Of a stretch of DNA of 64,000 nt, positions 61,272 to 64,000 are shown piece after piece (the first letter of the stretch is position 1; every line of letters begins with the position of its first letter). The translations under genes and the position numbers were made by a program. Source of the stretch: Coturnix japonica. Its lineage: Eukaryota > Chordata > Aves > Galliformes > Phasianidae. The notes below the pieces were generated by a model that worked only from the letters and a program-made list of their open reading frames with translations, ran no database searches and had not been told where the DNA came from. Where the stretch lies: NCBI RefSeq assembly GCF_001577835.2, contig NC_029525.1:18164731-18228730 (forward strand), in the 5' to 3' direction.

Positions 61272-63929
61272 TCACTGCTGGCCGGGATGGGGCTGGATCA
61301 GCCCGTACTGCACCGCCCGCTCCAGACTCTCCTGCGCCGCCTGCGCCACGCGCGGTTTGTCCCGGTCCTTGGCCAGCACGGTCAGGATCTCCAGCATCTC
61401 GCTGGCGATCAGCAGCTCGGCCACCTCTCGCGCCGCCGCCATCATGTTCATCACCACCACGGCCCCGCGGTGCTGCAGCTCGGCGCTGGGGCTCAGCAGC
61501 AGCGCCTGCAGGATCTCCAGCCAGTGCACGGTCTGCGGGCACAGCACCATGTGCTTTGAGGGCCCGAACCCACCCGCGCTGTACGGCACAGCCCCCCCCG
61601 CCTGCAGCTCGGGGCACAGGCCGCCCCGCACTCACCACCTGCGGGATCCTCTTGCAGATGGGGGGGTGCAGCGCTGTCAGCATGGCCAGCGTCCCCGATG
61701 CCGCCCGCCGCAGCTTCTCGTCCTCCTCCCCGCTGTACAGAACCATCAGCTTCAAGCGGTCGCTGCCCTCATCCAGGAACAGCTCCTGCACCTGCGGGCG
61801 AGGTGGGGGCGCTGAGTGCAGCGCAGTGCGGCACAGGGTGGGCTGCAGCCCCTGCCGGAGCCGGCGCTCACCTCCTTGCTCATGGCCATGTTACACATGC
61901 ACTCGGTGGCAGCCAGGCGGATCAGCTCGTGCTCCTCAAACATGTACCCCTCGATCATGGGCACAGCTCTCTCCTTCAGGATCTTCTGCCTGCAGCGGGG
62001 CAGCACTGAGCACCTCCCGCCCCGCGCTGTCCCGGTGCCCCCTCCCCGTGCCCAGGACATCCCAGCCTCTCCCCCCCCGCCCCTACCGCAGCCGCTCGCT
62101 GATGCCAGCCAGGTTGGTCAGTGCCATCAGCCCCTCAAAGTTCTCCAGGCCCGAGCGCTGCAGGTGCAGCAGGCTGACCAGGGGCCGGACCACCTCGTAG
62201 ATCTGTGGAAGACAGCAGGACAGGGCTCAGACTCCAGCCCTTACAGAGCAGGGGCTGAGCACAGTAGAAGGGCAGAGGAGCTCCCATGACCAGGCCGAGG
62301 CAGTTAGGCCACTGTGGGGGACCACTGTGCCTCCTAAGCCCAATGCCCTCCCTAGGCAGATGCCTGTCTGCAGCAGCAGCGACACTCCAGCACAGCCCGT
62401 CCTGCCTGCTGCTCCCCTGCACTGCCCCGACCACCCCTTGGGCAGGCCCATTCCCCAGCCCACAGCTGCGACACCGACCCGCTCTCCAGGGAACGCCATC
62501 TCAGGGTTGGAGGTGATGGTGATCTTGGCCAGGGCCTGAGCTGCCTTGGTCTGTCCCACCTCAGTGCCCTCCAGGGACAGCGGGATGAGAGCCTGCAGAA
62601 GGAGATGCATCAGCCAGGTCACAGCGGCCCCAGCTGTCCACATGCTCATGTATGGGGCTCCAGCCCTCCTACAGAGCAGGCTAGGGGCACCATGGCACCC
62701 AGCAGCTCACCTTTCCTCCTCCCTGTGCGACCACACTGCCTCGGTCCTCCGTCTCTGCCACCAGGGCCAAGAACACCCTGCAGACAGGGCAGCAGCAGTT
62801 GGAACTGAGGGCTTGCCACACTGAGACCCTGCAGCACCCAGAGACTGACAGCGAGCCCAGGTGGTGCCAAATGCCCAGACAACCCCTCCTTCTCCCAGCA
62901 GCACCAAGCCTGCAGGCAGGGCAGCCTTAAGGCAGCTCCCACCAGGCCCTGCCCCATACCTGGAGATCAGCTCCCGGCAGGCATTGGTCAGCGCTGGGTT
63001 CTCGCTCTTCACCACACAGGCCAAAGCAGACACCACACCGGCCGTCAGCAGCTTCCGCACGCGTCGCTTCACAAAGTCTGGCTTGTCCTGTCCCAGAGGC
63101 AGCACCACCCCTCACTTTGGAATCAGCACACAGCTTGCCGCTGCGGCTGAGACCTGCCCATGCTGCCATCTCCCCAGAGGCATCAAGCTGGTACCTTCTG
63201 ACACCTCCATCACACCCACACGTTTTCCTGTAGGACCCCACAGCTCCTGAGAGCAGCCACCAGCCGTACCCCCCTCACCTTGGGGTGCTGCTCTGGAATG
63301 TGCTGCTTGGCATACTTGGCCAGCTCCAGCATCTGCGGGTCTGGCTCCTCGTGGTCGTAGCTGTTGGTGCAGTTCACCAGTGTGGAAGCAACAGCATAAA
63401 GAACATTCCTATCTTCTGACTGCAATGGTAATGGAACACTGATTGCAGCCATGGCACAGGACATGCGAGGGCTTGAGCCCAGTCAGCAGCACCAGGCCCA
63501 GCCACAGCCCCACAACCCTCTCCAGCAGGAGGGTCACATGGGAACATTCCTCCAGCACCAGCATTGTCCCCACCCAGGTTCCCCACCATAGTGCTCAGCA
63601 CTCACCTTTGTCAGCTGGAACATGGCCTGCATCGCTGCCTTGTCCTCTACGAACTCCTCCTTGACATCAGCATCAAACGTGAGGTAGGCCAGGCCCTCCA
63701 CAGCCCAGCGCCGCGTGCCAGCATCAATAGCCTCATTGCACAGCCACCTGCAGGATGGTCCCCGTCAATCCATGCTGCAGATACTCGCCCAGCTTCTGCT
63801 GCTCCCATCACACCCCACACTTGTCAGCACTCACTTTCGGCACTGCTTGGCAAGCTTCTCTGTGGAGCCCTCAGCAAACTGCTTCATGCTGAAGTCGGTG
63901 CCTCCAGCAGATCCCAGCTTGCACAGTCC
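61272..63929 (-). CDS. UNC45A: UNC45A, C-terminal half (runs off the window)
   Basis: Myosin co-chaperone of the UCS family, working with HSP90 in non-muscle cells. The window holds the last ten coding exons in transcript order: 63835-63929, 63606-63747, 63279-63419, 62960-63087, 62711-62777, 62479-62592, 62087-62202, 61872-61989, 61639-61791, 61272-61532. All are in phase and give 444 residues of a protein of about 940. The armadillo-rich UCS region is recognisable: [80 protein letters not shown] and [20 protein letters not shown]. It ends [13 protein letters not shown]45A is preferred over UNC45B because of its position beside RCCD1. The TPR domain lies beyond the right edge. Confidence 0.94.
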
Positions 63930-64000
63930 CTGTGGCCAGAAGCAGAGTGTCAGAACAGGAAAGACCATAATGTCCCAGGCACACCTGTAACAGCCCCCAA

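Overview
This is vertebrate nuclear DNA, almost certainly from a galliform bird and most likely a chicken microchromosome. Compact multi-exon genes have short GT-AG introns, GC-rich promoters and many short tandem arrays. The only interspersed repeats I recognise are fragments of CR1, the typical bird LINE. From memory the gene set matches human 15q26.1 (chicken chromosome 10). I found no prokaryotic operon, CRISPR array, virus-derived element or rRNA/tRNA gene.

Layout, left to right. 1-2435: non-coding, probably 5' intron of ZNF710. 2459-5046 (+): ZNF710, eleven C2H2 fingers, with 3'UTR to about 6.5 kb. 6839-9990 (-): IDH2, complete in 11 exons, tail-to-tail with ZNF710. 10-15.7 kb: GC-rich, repeat-rich upstream region of SEMA4B. 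15781-22215 (+): SEMA4B, 14 coding exons. 24432-26445 (-): CIB1, facing away from GDPGP1 (26764-27855, +) across a shared promoter. 27967-about 39.4 kb (+): TTLL13, a tubulin polyglutamylase with three or four CR1 fragments in or near this part of the window. 39538-40172 (+): NGRN. 40231-41111 (+): HDDC3. 41360-47520 (+): VPS33B, 23 exons. 47985-57599 (+): PRC1. 58716-60940 (-): RCCD1. 61272-63929 (-): the C-terminal part of UNC45A, which runs off the right edge.

Most coding models rest on spliced reading frames: I followed phase across every junction, and predicted lengths come close to the human orthologues as I remember them (for example IDH2 452, VPS33B 618, PRC1 611, SEMA4B 825, RCCD1 380, CIB1 190 residues). 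These are mostly unrelated housekeeping and cell-biology genes packed tightly together: mitochondrial NADPH production (IDH2), NADPH/ppGpp hydrolysis (HDDC3), mitoribosome assembly (NGRN), endolysosomal tethering (VPS33B), cytokinesis (PRC1), cilia and microtubules (TTLL13), myosin chaperoning (UNC45A) and axon guidance (SEMA4B).

The most striking anomaly lies inside PRC1. About 2.9 kb (48539-51419) is an indel-rich second copy of PRC1 exons 2-7, separated by a 25-N gap from the clean copy (51445 onward), which has its own 25-N gap where the first copy carries a minisatellite. This looks like an assembly artefact and not a real duplication. Other points of interest are promoter motifs (a perfect CLEAR palindrome before VPS33B, NF-Y plus CHR sites before PRC1, RFX X-boxes), an NGRN stop codon inside its own poly(A) signal, and an HDDC3 stop codon inside a minisatellite. 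I see no convincing undescribed biological system here.
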